In this document: in pieces, positions 43,256 through 52,418 of the stretch
Position numbering within the stretch: the stretch's first letter is position 1
How the letters are laid out: the number at the start of each line of letters is the position of its first letter
NCBI GenBank assembly: GCA_903867185.1
Contig: CAIPQK010000165.1
Coordinates: forward strand, 1 to 61,184
Source: an uncultured Candidatus Nemicrothrix sp.
Lineage (GTDB): Bacteria; Actinomycetota; Acidimicrobiia; Acidimicrobiales; Acidimicrobilacustridaceae
DNA: 61,184 nt
Direction of reading: 5' to 3'
Program-made: the position numbers and the translations under genes
Notes under the pieces: model-generated
What the model was told of the DNA's origin: nothing
The model's database searches: none
Seen by the model: the letters and a program-made list of their open reading frames with translations, nothing else

Positions 43256-44380
43256 TTAGTCCCTGGTATCGATTCCGAGGGGACGACGCTCGCTTGGCCA
43301 ATTGAGTAATCGGCTCGCGGTATCGAAGGCGAATCGGTCGGTCATGCCTGCAACGTAAGTGACTGCAGCGGTGACAGGATCGCCATCTTTCAAGGTGGGG
43401 AGCGACTGCGGCGCTGCGATGAAATGTTCCACGAGAGCGGTGAGAACATCGATGACCGCTTGGCCTTGCAGGATTGATTCGGGCCGGTTGTAGATGCGTT
43501 CGTAGTTGAACGAACGAAGCGCACTCAGCGCAGACGCTGAGGTTGTTTCCATCCCGATGATGCCGGTTTCGGCTGCAGCGCGAATGACGGCGCCAATGAG
43601 TGAATGGAGTTGTTGTCGGCGGGTCGCACCGAGGACCTCGGTAACTTCGAGGGGAAGGTCAGATGGGCTGACGATGCCGGTACTGACGGCGTCTTCAAGG
43701 TCGTGGGCGCTGTAGGCACATCGATCGGCCCAACTCACGACAACGCCCTCGGGGGTCATGGGTGTGGGGCGAGACCACGAATGGTTACGAATGCCATCGA
43801 GTGTTTCAACACAAAGATTGAACGGCTCGAGAACGACATCGGCACCCCACACGGCGTGGTGATAGCCACCAGGGATGAACGCATCGAAGGCATCTTCGCT
43901 GGCATGCCCGCCTGGGCCATGACCACAATCGTGGCCGAGGGCGATCGCTTCAGTGAGAGCGACATTGAGGCCAAGGCCGCGAGAAATCGCAGTTGCGACC
44001 TGTGCGACTTCGAGTGCATGAGTGAGACGCGTTCGTTGATGGTCATCGGGAAAAACAAAGACCTGGGTTTTGCCAGAAAGCCTGCGGAAGGCAGGTGAGT
44101 GGAGAATTCGATCGCGATCGCGTTCAAAACAGGTACGGAACTCGTCGGGTTCTTCCTCTGCCGCTCGGTTGCCAGCTCCGAAGGCCCGAGTCGCCCCCAC
44201 AGCGAGAATTTCATGATCCTGCGCTTCACGTTCCTCGCGAAGGACCGTGTGAGCAGTAACTGTTGGTGGAGGGCTCTCGTTATGAGCGACCACAAGGTTC
44301 TCTGAAGCTGAGGCACCCTTCATGGTGGCGACCCATTCCTCGTGTCGTGGAGTTCGGGAGGATGGTGCCTGCTCGTTCAT
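43256..44380 (-). CDS. dgt: deoxyguanosinetriphosphate triphosphohydrolase-like protein (HD domain)
   Basis: An HD-domain dNTP triphosphohydrolase of 374 residues that probably degrades dNTPs to nucleosides and triphosphate. Metal residues lie in RLTHALEVAQVA, GHDCGHGPGGH (His-Asp) and the later SWADRCAYSAHDLEDA. It also has FRRLSGKTQVF near the start of the domain. I start at ATG 44380 (MNEQAPSS), with AGGA 7 nt upstream; ATG 44323 is possible. The first 60 residues are probably disordered. It sits convergent to rpmA and divergent from obgE, inserted into the usual rplU-rpmA-obgE order. Confidence 0.9.
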   Translation of the reverse strand: MNEQAPSSRTPRHEEWVATMKGASASENLVVAHNESPPPTVTAHTVLREEREAQDHEILAVGATRAFGAGNRAAEEEPDEFRTCFERDRDRILHSPAFRRLSGKTQVFVFPDDHQRTRLTHALEVAQVATAISRGLGLNVALTEAIALGHDCGHGPGGHASEDAFDAFIPGGYHHAVWGADVVLEPFNLCVETLDGIRNHSWSRPTPMTPEGVVVSWADRCAYSAHDLEDAVSTGIVSPSDLPLEVTEVLGATRRQQLHSLIGAVIRAAAETGIIGMETTSASALSALRSFNYERIYNRPESILQGQAVIDVLTALVEHFIAAPQSLPTLKDGDPVTAAVTYVAGMTDRFAFDTASRLLNWPSERRPLGIDTRD

Positions 44381-44470
44381 GGACGAATCCTGCCTTATGG
44401 GTGAGACATCCGGGGGACAAGATGTATCTATCTGCGGACATGGGTCCCCAAGCCCGTAGGCTCTTTGGTC

Positions 44471-45763
44471 GTGTCCGGATTTATCGACGAATGCCAACTC
44501 AATGTACGCGGGGGCGACGGTGGCGCTGGCTGTGTCGCGTTCCGTCGTGAGGCCCACGTCGCCAAAGGTGGGCCCGACGGTGGAGACGGCGGCCGAGGTG
44601 GCGATGTGTGGCTGGTTGCCGATCGAAACATCTCGTCACTTCTCGCTTTCAAAGACCACCCTCATCGACGGGCCTCGAGCGGTACCCATGGTCAGGGAAA
44701 GAAGATGCACGGCGCTGGCTCCGATGATCTGATCGTCCATGTCCCTGAAGGAACCGTGGTTCACGACCTCGAGGGCGAAATGTTGGCCGACCTCGTCCAT
44801 CATGGCGATCGCTGGATGGCGGCCGCCGGAGGCCGAGGCGGGAAGGGCAATGCCAAGTTCCTTTCCAATATCCGCCGAGCACCCTCGTTTGCCGAACAGG
44901 GCGAGGTAGGCGAAGAACAGTGGCTGAACCTTGAACTCAAGCTGATGGCCGACGTTGCGCTTGTCGGTTTCCCGAACGTCGGCAAGTCCACCCTCATCTC
45001 GCGTATCTCAGCGGCGAAACCAAAAATCGCTGACTATCCGTTCACCACCCTCGAACCCAACCTTGGTGTGGTTCGGGTCGAAGATAATTTCGAATTCGTT
45101 GTTGCTGATATTCCTGGCCTCATCGAAGGCGCCGCCGATGGCAAGGGTCTCGGTCATCGCTTCCTGCGCCACGTCGAGCGCGCCCGGGTGCTGGTCATTC
45201 TCATCGATCTTGCTGGCGGTCTCGACGGCACCACGTCAGAAGGTCCCGCGGAACAAGCACGGATTTTGCTTGCTGAGCTCGAGGCCTATCGGCCCGAACT
45301 TCTCGATAGGCCGCGAATCATTGTTGGTTCCCGCGCCGATTTGATCCCTGAAGATCTCGCCATTGCATCGACCGGCAAACCATCGGTGACCAGCGATGGG
45401 CTCCAACTCGATATCTCCGTTTCTGCAATCACCGGAGCAGGACTCCCTCGTCTCATCGGTCGGATGGCCGAGGAAGTTCGTGGTGCTCGTTCCGTCGAGC
45501 CCGAGCTCGACGGCTTTGTTATTCATCGACCCATCCCCGAGGGAATTCGCATCGAGCGCGAAGACGATGGTTCCTTTCGGGTTCTCGGTCGCTCCGCAGA
45601 ACGAGCTGTTGCCCTCTCTGATCTCACCAATCTCGAAGCTCTCGATTTCGCGCATTCTCGACTCAAGAAGATCGGAGTCGACAAGGCGCTTGCCCGTGCT
45701 GGAGCCAAAGAAGGCGACACCGTGCGAATCGCAAACCTCACCTTCGATTACGAGGAGGAGTGA
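44471..45763 (+). CDS. obgE: GTPase Obg
   Basis: An essential ribosome-assembly GTPase of 430 residues. The glycine-rich Obg domain comes first (GFIDECQLNVRGGDGGAGCVAFRRE to GGRGGKGNAKF), then the G domain with GFPNVGKSTLIS (G1), DIPGLIEGA (G3) and SRADL (G4). A C-terminal OCT domain ends the protein (SFRVLGRSAERAVALSDLTN to TVRIANLTFDYEEE), found in actinobacteria and Firmicutes. I choose GTG 44471: TAGGCT lies 8 nt before it, whereas the TTG at 44465 would sit only 2 nt away. proB follows with a TGATG overlap. Confidence 0.95.
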   Translation: MSGFIDECQLNVRGGDGGAGCVAFRREAHVAKGGPDGGDGGRGGDVWLVADRNISSLLAFKDHPHRRASSGTHGQGKKMHGAGSDDLIVHVPEGTVVHDLEGEMLADLVHHGDRWMAAAGGRGGKGNAKFLSNIRRAPSFAEQGEVGEEQWLNLELKLMADVALVGFPNVGKSTLISRISAAKPKIADYPFTTLEPNLGVVRVEDNFEFVVADIPGLIEGAADGKGLGHRFLRHVERARVLVILIDLAGGLDGTTSEGPAEQARILLAELEAYRPELLDRPRIIVGSRADLIPEDLAIASTGKPSVTSDGLQLDISVSAITGAGLPRLIGRMAEEVRGARSVEPELDGFVIHRPIPEGIRIEREDDGSFRVLGRSAERAVALSDLTNLEALDFAHSRLKKIGVDKALARAGAKEGDTVRIANLTFDYEEE

Positions 45764-46857
45764 TGGTCGTTGTCGTAAAAATCGGTACGTCGTCGCTTAC
45801 CGATTCTGATGGAAGTATTCGTAAAGACGCGATCGTGAAGTTGTGCGATGAGGTCGCCACGGTGCGGGCCGCTGGGAACAGTGTTGTCATTGTCACTTCG
45901 GGAGCAATCGGCGCCGGACTTCCCGCCCTTGGGCTCGGTGGAGCGAATCGACCCACCGATGCACGGACTCTTCAAGCGGTATCTGCTGTCGGTCAATCTC
46001 GTCTTATGGCCGTCTATTGCGAGGCGCTCGATCACCATTCTCTTGTTGGTGGCCAAGTTCTGCTTGCCCCCCTCGATTTTGTCGACCGTCGCCAGTACCT
46101 GCAGGCGCGTGGAACACTCACGCGACTGCTTGAACTCGGCGTGGTGCCGATTGTGAATGAGAACGACGCAGTGGCCGATGACGAAATTCGCTTCGGCGAC
46201 AACGATCGACTTGCGGCCCTTGTCTCACATCTTGTCGACGCTGAACTGCTCGTGCTGCTCACCGATACCGCTGGCCTGCTGTCGGCCGACCCTCGCCTCG
46301 ATCCCAATGCTTCGCTCATCGAAGAGATCATCGAATTCGATCAGCAACTTGATGCGATTGCAGGTGGGCCAGGTACCCCCGGTGGAAGCGGAGGAATGGC
46401 TTCCAAAATTTCGGCCGCAAAGATCGCCGCATGGTCCGGTGTTCGTACTGTGATCGCCGCAGCTCACCGTCCTTCTGTTCTCACTGATGCAGTTAATGGC
46501 GTGAGTGGTGTAGGCACGATTATCGCTGCTCACCAACGTGATCTTCCCGCCCGAAAGCTATGGATCGCCTTTGCGGTGCGGTCATCGGGTGTGGTGTCAG
46601 TCGATGCGGGAGCCCGCGCCGCACTCGAACGCGGCGGGGCGTCGCTGCTTGCAGTTGGTGTGATCGGCGTTCAAGGGGACTTCGAACTCAATGATGCCGT
46701 CGAGATCGCCGACCAGAATGGCGAGGTCTTTGCGAAGGGTCTTGTTCGTCTCAATTCTTCGACACTGGCGAACTTGCTGGCCCGTTCGACGGCGGAACTG
46801 CCGACCGATGTTCCCTCGCAGGCCGTCGACGTTGACGACCTTGTGATTCTTTCCTAG
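45763..46857 (+). CDS. proB: glutamate 5-kinase
   Basis: The first enzyme of proline synthesis, phosphorylating glutamate. The 364-residue protein has the amino acid kinase domain (VVVVKIGTSSLTDSDG, VTSGAIGAGLPALG, VGQSRLMAVYCEAL, IVNENDAVADDEIRFGDNDRLAALVS, GGSGGMASKISAAKIA) and a C-terminal PUA domain. The ATG overlaps the obgE stop and has GAGGAGG upstream; a GTG at 45760 adds one residue. proA is nearby at 48525 but separated by murJ on the other strand. The stop codon overlaps that of murJ. Confidence 0.95.
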   Translation: MVVVVKIGTSSLTDSDGSIRKDAIVKLCDEVATVRAAGNSVVIVTSGAIGAGLPALGLGGANRPTDARTLQAVSAVGQSRLMAVYCEALDHHSLVGGQVLLAPLDFVDRRQYLQARGTLTRLLELGVVPIVNENDAVADDEIRFGDNDRLAALVSHLVDAELLVLLTDTAGLLSADPRLDPNASLIEEIIEFDQQLDAIAGGPGTPGGSGGMASKISAAKIAAWSGVRTVIAAAHRPSVLTDAVNGVSGVGTIIAAHQRDLPARKLWIAFAVRSSGVVSVDAGARAALERGGASLLAVGVIGVQGDFELNDAVEIADQNGEVFAKGLVRLNSSTLANLLARSTAELPTDVPSQAVDVDDLVILS

Positions 46858-48443
46858 CGACGTAGCAGTCGAGCCATCGTGAGCTTTGCCTCGTCGACTC
46901 CGAGGAGAACGAGCGACGTCGCGTAGATGCCGACTCCGATCAACGCTGCGCAGAGAACGGTCGGGAGATCGCTGAGGTCGGTGAAGCGGAGAAACGCCCA
47001 CACGGCGAGTCCCATCACTGCCGCCGAAAGCAGCAGTTTCGCGATGGTCGCGATGGTGGAAGCATCGAAGAATCTTCCTATGCGGCGATGGAGCAGAAAC
47101 AGCGCAACGACGGCGAAGACTGAGTAAGCGATTGATCCACTCGCGCCCAAACCAACAACACCAAAGTGATCGACAACGGCAAAGGCAATCACGAGAGCGA
47201 GAATTGTCTCCGACGCGTTTACATAGAAGGGAAGTCGCGTATCGCGTTGGGCATAGAAACCACGCATAGCGAAAAGGAAAAGAGAGAAGGCCGGGAGGCC
47301 AAACAGAAACGCAATCAACGTGTTTGCCGTCGTGTCGGCATTCGATTGGGTGAACTCGCCGTGAGCGAGCACAAGTCGAACGATTGGTCCCGCAAGCAGG
47401 ATCATGCCGATAGTTGCCGGAAGAGCGAGAACAAGCACAAGTCGCAGGCCAGAACTGAACCGACGCCGAAGTCCGGAAGCATCGGCGGCAGCGTGAAGGG
47501 CAGAGAGTTCGGGGGTATACGAAGTCATAACCGAAACGGTCCACAGTCCGTACGGCAGTTGGAAAAAGAGCCAGGCGTAGGCGTAGATCGAAACGCCATC
47601 GACGCCATTGGCCAAGGTTTGGATGATTCCGTAGGCAACAAGGTTCGAAACGACATAGCCAAACGTCCAACCGGAAAGGCGGCCAACCTCGCGCACCGCG
47701 GGGTCGCGAAGATCGAAGTTCCAGTGCAACCGAATGCCCGCCGAACGCATTGCTGGCCACAGGACCAACGTCATGGCCAGTAGTCCGGCCGTGGTTCCAA
47801 ATCCGAGAAGCAACAGCAGTCCGGTGTCGTGACTGACCTGATCGAACGTGAGTGCCTTGCCAGTTGCGAGGTGGGGGAGCGCAAGAAAGAGGCAGATAAC
47901 GACGACATTGTTCAGAACCGGAGCAAATGCGGGAACTGCGAATGAGCGCCGAGCATTCAGTAGCGACGTTCCCATGCTGGTGAGCCCGTAGAAGAGAATC
48001 TGGGGGGCAAACATCATCAGAAGCGGGACAGCAATTTTCGCTTGCGTCGCTGCATCTGCACTTGAAGAGGAAAGGTTGTAAAGGCGGATAATGATCGGGG
48101 AGAGAGCGATGCCTAAAACAGTGGCAACCACAAGGACCACGCTGATGACGGTTGCTAAGGCATCGATGCCCCGATTGTCGTCTCGTCCCGTGTGGGCGAC
48201 GACGACGGGAACGAGCGTGGCGGAAAGTATCCCGCCGAGCACGAGGTCGTACAGGAGATTCGGAGTGTTGTTGGCGAGGTTGTACGCCTCAGCGAGTGCG
48301 GTGGCGCCAATCGCATAGGCCATGACTCCGACACGGAGAAACCCCGTCAGTCGGCTGAGACCGGTGCCAAGAGCGACGACGGCGCTTGAGCGCACGAGAT
48401 GTCTGGTTCTCTGTGCTGTCGCGTCCTCGGCCGGGCTACTCAT
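46854..48443 (-). CDS. murJ: lipid II flippase MurJ
   Basis: A MviN/MurJ-type flippase of 529 residues with about 14 membrane helices that moves lipid II to the outer face. Typical parts are SSAVVALGTGLSRLTGFLRVGVMAYAIG in helix 1, AEAYNLANNTPNLLYDLVLGGILSATLVPVVV in helix 2, and ARRSFAVPAFAPVLNNVVVI. The ATG at 48443 follows TAGCGT by 8 nt on the minus strand. It lies between proB and proA, and its stop overlaps the proB stop (CTAG). No C-terminal kinase-like extension as in mycobacterial MviN is present. Confidence 0.92.
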   Translation of the reverse strand: MSSPAEDATAQRTRHLVRSSAVVALGTGLSRLTGFLRVGVMAYAIGATALAEAYNLANNTPNLLYDLVLGGILSATLVPVVVAHTGRDDNRGIDALATVISVVLVVATVLGIALSPIIIRLYNLSSSSADAATQAKIAVPLLMMFAPQILFYGLTSMGTSLLNARRSFAVPAFAPVLNNVVVICLFLALPHLATGKALTFDQVSHDTGLLLLLGFGTTAGLLAMTLVLWPAMRSAGIRLHWNFDLRDPAVREVGRLSGWTFGYVVSNLVAYGIIQTLANGVDGVSIYAYAWLFFQLPYGLWTVSVMTSYTPELSALHAAADASGLRRRFSSGLRLVLVLALPATIGMILLAGPIVRLVLAHGEFTQSNADTTANTLIAFLFGLPAFSLFLFAMRGFYAQRDTRLPFYVNASETILALVIAFAVVDHFGVVGLGASGSIAYSVFAVVALFLLHRRIGRFFDASTIATIAKLLLSAAVMGLAVWAFLRFTDLSDLPTVLCAALIGVGIYATSLVLLGVDEAKLTMARLLRR

Positions 48444-48524
48444 CGTCGCCAACGCTAGTTCCCGGCCTTCCTGGCCGACGTGAGCCCTATTGGCTCGAAT
48501 GTCGTGGCGAGTAACCTTTCTTCC

Positions 48525-49784
48525 ATGAATACTCATGACGCTTCGACGCCAATTGCCGAACTCGGACGTCGTTCGAAGGCTGCGTCTAGGGCGTTAGCTA
48601 CTGCTTCTACGGCGCAGAAGAACGACGCGCTCTACGCGGCAGCCGAGCGATTGGTTTCATCGTCTGACACGATCCTCAGTGCGAACGCTGTCGATGTGGC
48701 CCGAGCCGAATCCGAAGGAGTGAGTCCGACCGTGGTCGATCGACTTCGACTCGACGAGAAGCGGATCGCTTCGATGGCCGGCGGCCTGCGCCAAGTCGCT
48801 TCTTTGGCTGATCCCGTCGGCGAAGTCATCGATGGTTGGGTGCGGCCCAACGGTCTTCGCATCTCGCGCGTGAGGGTTCCGCTCGGGGTCGTTGCGATCA
48901 TCTATGAGAACCGACCCAACGTCACTTCGGATGCTGCCGGACTCTGTCTGAAATCGGGTAATGCCGCGTTCTTGCGCGGTTCTTCAGGAGCGATCGATTC
49001 GAACATCGCTATAGAAACGGTTTTACGTTCGGCGATTACAGAAGCGTCGTTGCCGGCCGATTCGGTCATCCTCGTTGCCGACACGTCGCGCGAGGCCGCC
49101 GTCGAATTCATGCGCCAGCGCGACACGATCGATTGCTTGATTCCACGGGGAGGCCCCTCGCTGATCGCTTCAATTCTCGAGAATGCGACTGTTCCTTATG
49201 TAATTGACGGCGACGGAAATTGTCACGTGTACGTCGACGCCGACGCCGACCTCGATGTAGCGATCAAGATCATTGTGAACGCGAAGATGCAGCGCCCGTC
49301 AGTGTGTAATGCAGCAGAGACTCTTCTCGTCCATCGTGATGTCGCATCTGAATTCCTCCCGAGAGCAGCCTCGGCGCTAGAGGGCGTAGAACTCCGTGCC
49401 GACCAGCGGGCTCTCGAATTTCTTCCGAGCGCAACCCTGGCAACTGAAGAAGATTGGTCCACGGAATTTCTCGATCTCACGCTTGCCGTCGGCATTGTTG
49501 ATGACCTCGACGATGCGATCGATCACATTGCTCGCAATAGCTCTGGGCATTCCGAGGCGATTATCACGCGGTCACTCGAGGCGGCCGATCGCTTCACCCA
49601 CGAGGTTGATGCAGCCGCCGTGCTCGTTAACGCTTCGACCCGGTTTGTTGATGGCGAAGAGTTCGGGTTTGGCGCCGAGATCGGAATCTCCACCCAGAAG
49701 TTGCACGCCCGAGGCCCAATGGGGCTCCGGGAACTCACGACAGCCAAGTTCATCGTGAGAGGCCAAGGACAAACCCGAGGCTGA
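48525..49784 (+). CDS. proA: glutamate-5-semialdehyde dehydrogenase (gamma-glutamyl phosphate reductase)
   Basis: The second proline enzyme, reducing glutamyl phosphate with NADPH. The 419-residue aldehyde dehydrogenase-fold protein shows PLGVVAIIYENRPNVTSDAAGLCLKSGNAAFLRGS, the catalytic Cys in MQRPSVCNAAETLLVH, and EEFGFGAEIGISTQKLHARGPMGLRELTTAK at the end. The ATG at 48525 is 7 nt behind TAACCT. It is divergent from murJ, which separates it from proB; the moxR-like gene follows after 48 bp. Confidence 0.95.
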   Translation: MNTHDASTPIAELGRRSKAASRALATASTAQKNDALYAAAERLVSSSDTILSANAVDVARAESEGVSPTVVDRLRLDEKRIASMAGGLRQVASLADPVGEVIDGWVRPNGLRISRVRVPLGVVAIIYENRPNVTSDAAGLCLKSGNAAFLRGSSGAIDSNIAIETVLRSAITEASLPADSVILVADTSREAAVEFMRQRDTIDCLIPRGGPSLIASILENATVPYVIDGDGNCHVYVDADADLDVAIKIIVNAKMQRPSVCNAAETLLVHRDVASEFLPRAASALEGVELRADQRALEFLPSATLATEEDWSTEFLDLTLAVGIVDDLDDAIDHIARNSSGHSEAIITRSLEAADRFTHEVDAAAVLVNASTRFVDGEEFGFGAEIGISTQKLHARGPMGLRELTTAKFIVRGQGQTRG

Positions 49785-49832
49785 TTGTCTTACGGTGCAA
49801 TCCGGGGGTTCGCCGGCCGGTAACGTCGGGAA

Positions 49833-50735
49833 ATGGATTATCGCTTCGAAACCCCAGCGGACGTCAGCACCCGGCTGCGCGACGTCGACTACCTCTCTGA
49901 CGAGGCCATTGCCGGAGTCGTGTTTCTTGCCGATCGGCTCGGCAAGCCGATCTTGGTCGAGGGACCAGCTGGCACCGGAAAGACTCAGTTGGCAAAGTCC
50001 GTTGCCGAGATCTTGGGCGCCCGTCTCATCCGCCTTCAGTGCTACGAGGGACTCGACGAGTCGAAAGCGCTCTACGAATGGAACTACAAGAAGCAGTTGC
50101 TTCGTATCCAAGCCGAACGTAATTCCGATTCAAGTTGGGAAGACATCGAAACCGACATCTTCTCCGACGAGTTCCTTCTGACACGCCCTCTTCTCGAAGC
50201 GATCCTGGCCGAAGACCCCGTTGTTCTTCTGATCGACGAGGTCGACAGGGTCGAGGTAGAAACCGAAGCATTGCTTCTCGAAATCCTCTCGGATTACCAA
50301 GTTTCGATTCCGGAACTCGGAACGATTTCGGCTCGCCAAATTCCGATGGTGTTCCTCACGTCGAATAACACCCGTGAGTTGTCCGAAGCTTTGAAGCGTC
50401 GTTGTCTCTTCCTCCATATCGATTATCCCGATATGGAGCGTGAGAAAGAAATCGTTCTCACCAGGATTCCCGAAATCACCGAAAGCCTCGCCGACCAGAT
50501 CGCTCGCATTGTGCGTTCGATTCGCCAACTCGAACTGAAGAAGTCGCCGTCGGTCTCCGAGACGCTCGATTGGGCACGAACCTTGCTTCTTCTCGGTGTC
50601 GACTCCGTTACTGAAGCCGACGCGATCGAAACGCTGAACATTTTGTTGAAGTATCAGAGCGACATCACGAAAGCCTCGAAAGAGCTTCAGGGCGATAGCG
50701 GAGCCAAACGTCCTGGCGTCCCGCGCACGAGCTGA
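49833..50735 (+). CDS. MoxR family AAA+ ATPase
   Basis: A 300-residue AAA+ ATPase of the MoxR group, which usually acts as a chaperone for metal or cofactor insertion together with a VWA protein. Walker A is GPAGTGKTQLAK (about 49-56), Walker B is VVLLIDEVDRVE, followed by sensor 1 FLTSNNTRELSEALKRRCLF. The ATG at 49833 is 6 nt behind TAACGT, so the pair has its own leaderless-type promoter. The VWA gene follows after 19 bp. The client enzyme is not in the window. Confidence 0.92.
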   Translation: MDYRFETPADVSTRLRDVDYLSDEAIAGVVFLADRLGKPILVEGPAGTGKTQLAKSVAEILGARLIRLQCYEGLDESKALYEWNYKKQLLRIQAERNSDSSWEDIETDIFSDEFLLTRPLLEAILAEDPVVLLIDEVDRVEVETEALLLEILSDYQVSIPELGTISARQIPMVFLTSNNTRELSEALKRRCLFLHIDYPDMEREKEIVLTRIPEITESLADQIARIVRSIRQLELKKSPSVSETLDWARTLLLLGVDSVTEADAIETLNILLKYQSDITKASKELQGDSGAKRPGVPRTS

Positions 50736-50754
50736 TTGGTCACCCTGAATCGCT

Positions 50755-52218
50755 ATGACCTCCATTGAGGTGCCCTCTTCGCCAATGCTCGAACTCCTGT
50801 CGGGATTCATTGTCGAACTTCGTGCTGCGGGATTGCCGGTGAGTCTCACCGAGAATCTCGACGCAATGGAGGCCATCACACATATCCCGATGGAGAACCG
50901 AGACGCGTTTAAATACGCGCTCGCTGCGACGTTGGTGAAGAACAACACCCATTGGCGTGCGTTCGAGACAGTGTTCGAGGTGTACTTCTCGTTAAGGGGT
51001 AGGGAGTATTCGCTCGGCGGCGGAGACGATCTTCCGGAAATCACCGAAGACGACGAAGCGCCCATGAATCCCGATGCGGGTGGCGCCGGAGCAGGCGGTG
51101 CCGGTGAGGCAATGTCGCCCGAGCAGATGGCCGAGATGCTGTTTCAAGCAATGCGCAATGGCGACGATGGGCTTATGCGTGCATTGGCCCGACAGGCAGT
51201 AACGCGCTTCGCCGGGATGGAGCCAGGACGCCCAGTAGGCGGCACCTATTACCTCTATCGCACGCTGCGAAATCTCGACCTCGATGGCGTTCTTGAGCGA
51301 CTCATGGAGGAAGCGCAAGAACAAAGCCCAGCGCCATTGACACAGCTCGAAGAACGTCTCGAACGCGATGAATTCGAATCTCGTATCGATCGCATGAAGA
51401 AAGAAATCGAAGCAGAGATTCGTCGTCGCCTTGTTGCCGACCGTGGTGTCGAAGCGATGGCCAAGACACTGCGCAAGCCGCTTCCGGAAGATGTCGACTT
51501 CATGCACGCCAACCGCGAAGAGTTGGTGGGGCTTCGCAAAGCGATGTATCCGCTAACTCGTAAGCTTGCAGTTCGCCTAGCTCGCAAGCGTCGACACGGT
51601 CGTAAAGGGCCGCTCGATTTCCGTGCCACTGTTCGCCAATCACTGAGTTATGGCGGTGTTCCCGCCGATCCGCGATTCCGCTATCCGCGTCCTTCGAAGC
51701 CTGAGATCTTCGTTGTTGCCGATATCTCCGGTTCAGTTGCGGCGTTTGCTCGGTTCACTCTGCAACTCGTCTACGCCATTTCCGGTCAATTCTCACGGGT
51801 CCGTTCATTCGTATTCATCGACGGTATCGATGAGGTCACTCGCTTCTTCGAGGGTGTTGAGGACATCAGTGTCGCCATCCACCGCGTGAATACCGAAGCT
51901 GATGTTGTCTGGGTCGATGGGCATTCCGACTACGGCCACGCATTCGAAGTGTTCTGGGAAAAGTACGGACGCGAGGTAGGGCCGAAAACCACGGTGTTGA
52001 TTTTGGGCGATGCTCGAAACAATTATCACGCGTCTCAGTCGTGGGTCATCAAGGAAATGAGCCAGAAGGCACGACACGTTTACTGGCTCAACCCTGAACC
52101 CAAGGCCTATTGGGACACGGGCGATTCAATCGTCAGCGATTATGGCGCGCATACCGATGGCGTCTTCGAATGCAGGAATCTTCGCCAACTCGAGAAGTTC
52201 GTCGACATCCTCGAATAG
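50755..52218 (+). CDS. VWA domain-containing CoxE-like protein
   Basis: A 487-residue protein of the CoxE/VWA type, partner of the MoxR ATPase just upstream. A helical N-terminal part (about 1-90) is followed by a Gly/Ala/Glu-rich linker (GGAGAGGAGEAMSPEQM), a central helical region with many charged residues, and a C-terminal VWA domain whose MIDAS motif is ADISGSVAAF (DxSxS, about residue 325). It probably helps mature a metal enzyme in the cytoplasm. The ATG at 50755 is 19 bp after the ATPase gene. It is convergent with the sulfur genes. Confidence 0.88.
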   Translation: MTSIEVPSSPMLELLSGFIVELRAAGLPVSLTENLDAMEAITHIPMENRDAFKYALAATLVKNNTHWRAFETVFEVYFSLRGREYSLGGGDDLPEITEDDEAPMNPDAGGAGAGGAGEAMSPEQMAEMLFQAMRNGDDGLMRALARQAVTRFAGMEPGRPVGGTYYLYRTLRNLDLDGVLERLMEEAQEQSPAPLTQLEERLERDEFESRIDRMKKEIEAEIRRRLVADRGVEAMAKTLRKPLPEDVDFMHANREELVGLRKAMYPLTRKLAVRLARKRRHGRKGPLDFRATVRQSLSYGGVPADPRFRYPRPSKPEIFVVADISGSVAAFARFTLQLVYAISGQFSRVRSFVFIDGIDEVTRFFEGVEDISVAIHRVNTEADVVWVDGHSDYGHAFEVFWEKYGREVGPKTTVLILGDARNNYHASQSWVIKEMSQKARHVYWLNPEPKAYWDTGDSIVSDYGAHTDGVFECRNLRQLEKFVDILE

Positions 52219-52322
52219 CAATGGGTGGAAGTCGCGCAGCCTTGGGAATCGTGAATGCTCTCTAGGCGCGTCAAGGGCCACTCTCGTGCTCTCTGGGATG
52301 AGGAACGATGACAGGGTAAGTC

Positions 52323-52418
52323 TCAGTAGTAGCTGCGCTGAGCGGCATCCTGAGTGGAGGTGAAGCGACCATGGCCCATGTTCATGCGGTTGTTGCCGAT
52401 TGCCGCGAGAAACGACAT
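52323..52418 (-). CDS. probable small protein (31 residues) coupled to cysH
   Basis: A short frame starts at an ATG overlapping the cysH stop in a TGATG junction (52420-52416), the layout used elsewhere here for true operon neighbours. It encodes about 31 residues: MSFLAAIGNNRMNMGHG, then RFTSTQDAAQ, ending RSYY. Third codon positions are mostly G or C, as in neighbouring genes. A longer in-frame start (ATG 52439) overlaps cysH. I do not recognise a family. It has no cysteine and is slightly basic. Its place as the last gene of sir-cysH suggests a sulfur role, but this is untested. Confidence 0.5.
   Translation of the reverse strand: MSFLAAIGNNRMNMGHGRFTSTQDAAQRSYY

Noticed and set aside
44465-44470. 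TTG at 44465 as the obgE start
   Set aside because: It lies only 2 nt from the TAGGCT box; GTG 44471 gives a normal Obg N-terminus and better spacing.
46597-47760. Long 387-codon minus-strand frame across the end of proB and murJ
   Set aside because: It lies in another frame of the well-supported murJ gene and is rich in Arg and Cys, as expected of a shadow of GC-rich coding DNA; no family pattern is visible.
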